Shown here piece by piece: positions 62,721-64,000 of a stretch of 64,000 bases of DNA. The position numbers and the translations under genes are program-made. Where the stretch lies: assembly GCF_001941865.1 (NCBI RefSeq), contig NZ_CP016162.1, forward strand, positions 2,294,001 through 2,358,000, in the 5' to 3' direction. A model generated the notes under the pieces. The model was not told where the DNA came from, did not search any database, and was given only the letters and a program-made list of their open reading frames with translations. This stretch comes from Pseudomonas alcaliphila JAB1. Its GTDB lineage: Bacteria; Pseudomonadota; Gammaproteobacteria; Pseudomonadales; Pseudomonadaceae. Within the stretch, counting starts at the first letter, position 1, and the number at the start of each line of letters is the position of its first letter.

Positions 62721-64000
62721 ATGAGTGTGGAAACTCAAAAAGAAACCCTGGGCTTCCAGACCGAGGTGAAGCAACTGCTTCACCTGATGATCCATTCCCT
62801 GTACTCGAACAAGGAAATCTTCCTGCGCGAGTTGATCTCCAACGCCTCCGACGCCGCTGACAAGCTGCGTTTCGAAGCGCTGGCCAAGCCGGAGCTGCTC
62901 GAAGGTGGCGCCGAACTGAAGATCCGCCTGTCGTTCGACAAGGATGCCAAGACCGTCACCCTCGAAGACAACGGTATCGGTATGAGCCGCGAGGAAGTCA
63001 TCGCGCACCTGGGCACCATCGCCAAGTCCGGCACTGCCGACTTCCTGAAAAATCTCTCCGGTGACCAGAAGAAGGATTCGCACCTGATCGGCCAGTTCGG
63101 TGTGGGCTTCTATTCGGCCTTCATCGTCGCCGACGAGGTCGAGGTGTTCAGCCGCCGTGCCGGCAGCCCGGCCAGCGAAGGCGTGCATTGGTCATCCAAA
63201 GGTGAAGGCGAGTTCGAAGTCGCCACCGTCGAAAAGGCCGAGCGTGGTACCCGCATCGTTCTGCATCTGAAGAGCGGTGAAGAGGAGTTCGCCGATGGCT
63301 GGCGCCTGCGCAACATCGTCAAGAAGTACTCTGACCATATCGCGCTGCCCATCGAATTGCCGAAAGAGCATCACGGTGAAGACAAGCCGGCCGAAGTCGA
63401 GTGGGAAACCGTCAACCGCGCCAGCGCCCTGTGGACCCGTCCGCGTACCGAGATCAAGGATGAGGAGTACCAGGAGTTCTACAAGCACGTCGGCCATGAC
63501 TTCGAGAACCCGCTGAGCTGGAGCCACAACAAGGTAGAAGGCAAGCTGGAGTACACCTCGCTGCTCTACGTGCCGGGGCGTGCGCCGTTCGACCTGTACC
63601 ACCGCGAAGCGCCCAAGGGCCTCAAGCTCTACGTGCAGCGCGTATTCATCATGGATCAGGCCGATCAGTTCCTGCCGTTGTACCTGCGCTTCATCAAAGG
63701 TGTGGTCGACTCCAACGACCTGTCGCTGAACGTCTCCCGCGAGATCCTGCAGTCCGGCCCGGTCATCGACTCGATGAAATCGGCGCTGACCAAGCGCGTG
63801 CTGGACATGCTGGAGAAGCTGGCCAAGGACAAGCCGGACGACTACAAGACCTTCTGGAAGGCCTTTGGCCAGGTGCTCAAGGAAGGCCCCGCGGAAGACT
63901 TCGCCAACAAGGAAAAGATCGCCGGCCTGTTGCGTTTCGCCTCCACCGCTGGCGAAGGCGACGAGCAATCGGTTTCGCTGGCTGACTACCTGGGCCGCAT
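62721..64000 (+). CDS. htpG: Molecular chaperone HtpG (Hsp90), N-terminal part (runs off window)
   Basis: The first ~426 codons are present and open to the window edge. The GHKL ATPase motifs are intact: [23 protein letters not shown], and [12 protein letters not shown]. The middle-domain LNVSREILQ with its catalytic Arg is also present. HtpG is an ATP-driven chaperone induced by heat. The ATG at 62721 has GGAG about 10 nt upstream and a consensus sigma-32 promoter. Confidence 0.97.
   Translation, partial: MSVETQKETLGFQTEVKQLLHLMIHSLYSNKEIFLRELISNASDAADKLRFEALAKPELLEGGAELKIRLSFDKDAKTVTLEDNGIGMSREEVIAHLGTIAKSGTADFLKNLSGDQKKDSHLIGQFGVGFYSAFIVADEVEVFSRRAGSPASEGVHWSSKGEGEFEVATVEKAERGTRIVLHLKSGEEEFADGWRLRNIVKKYSDHIALPIELPKEHHGEDKPAEVEWETVNRASALWTRPRTEIKDEEYQEFYKHVGHDFENPLSWSHNKVEGKLEYTSLLYVPGRAPFDLYHREAPKGLKLYVQRVFIMDQADQFLPLYLRFIKGVVDSNDLSLNVSREILQSGPVIDSMKSALTKRVLDMLEKLAKDKPDDYKTFWKAFGQVLKEGPAEDFANKEKIAGLLRFASTAGEGDEQSVSLADYLGR

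Noticed and set aside
62662..62721. RNA thermometer in the htpG leader made from the 11-bp inverted repeat
   Set aside because: The left arm overlaps the -10 of the sigma-32 promoter, so the transcript should start after it (about 62674) and the stem could not form in the mRNA.

Overview
The window is a gene-dense, high-GC stretch of a Pseudomonas chromosome. Gene order resembles what I recall of P. aeruginosa PAO1: an apt–anr–hemN–ccoSIHG–cco1–cco2 block, a nasTS–acnB–usp–miaE–lpxH–ppiB–glnS–cysS block, and a brnQ–htpG block. These blocks are joined differently here than in PAO1. A PL7 alginate lyase and a NaChBac-type sodium channel suggest the P. mendocina/oleovorans/alcaligenes side of the genus, but that is inference. 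I saw no rRNA, tRNA, CRISPR array, prophage or complete insertion sequence.

1–8.5 kb: the 5' end of ohr, a small secreted protein ahead of it, ohrR, an I78-type inhibitor lipoprotein, yceH, a TetR regulator with tandem operators facing an SDR/HCCA-isomerase pair, and a three-gene operon (PF10118 protein, Baeyer-Villiger-type monooxygenase, SDR). 8.5–25.9 kb: a sodium channel and apt, then the microaerobic respiration block. This holds anr, hemN, the assembly genes ccoG-H-I-S with a TauE/SafE-like gene, and two complete cbb3 oxidase operons (ccoNOQP-1 and -2). Perfect or near-perfect ANR boxes precede hemN, ccoG, ccoN2 and, farther on, a universal stress gene.

26–29.5 kb: an ATP-grasp/alpha-E/transglutaminase operon, behind a textbook sigma-54 promoter and an NtrC-type dyad. 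Its product is unknown, and it is the best candidate for an undescribed system. 29.6–44.6 kb: a cytochrome c/rhodanese pair, a beta-oxidation pair (thiolase plus FadB-like), several small envelope proteins, a glutamine amidotransferase, an IS4-like MITE, plsC, alaC, alginate lyase, and nasS/nasT behind a terminator/attenuator.

44.7–64 kb: acnB, DUF1289, usp, miaE, lpxH, ppiB, glnS, cysS. A LysR/SDR pair follows, flanked on the far side by a decayed duplicate of the cysS 3' end and its terminator. Then come brnQ, a DUF599/MAPEG pair, a lipoprotein, two hotdog thioesterases, an unknown membrane protein, and the start of htpG behind a sigma-32 promoter.

The intergenic DNA is rich in short palindromic repeats. 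In four cases the GTAG at a repeat's end supplies the in-frame stop codon of the neighbouring gene.
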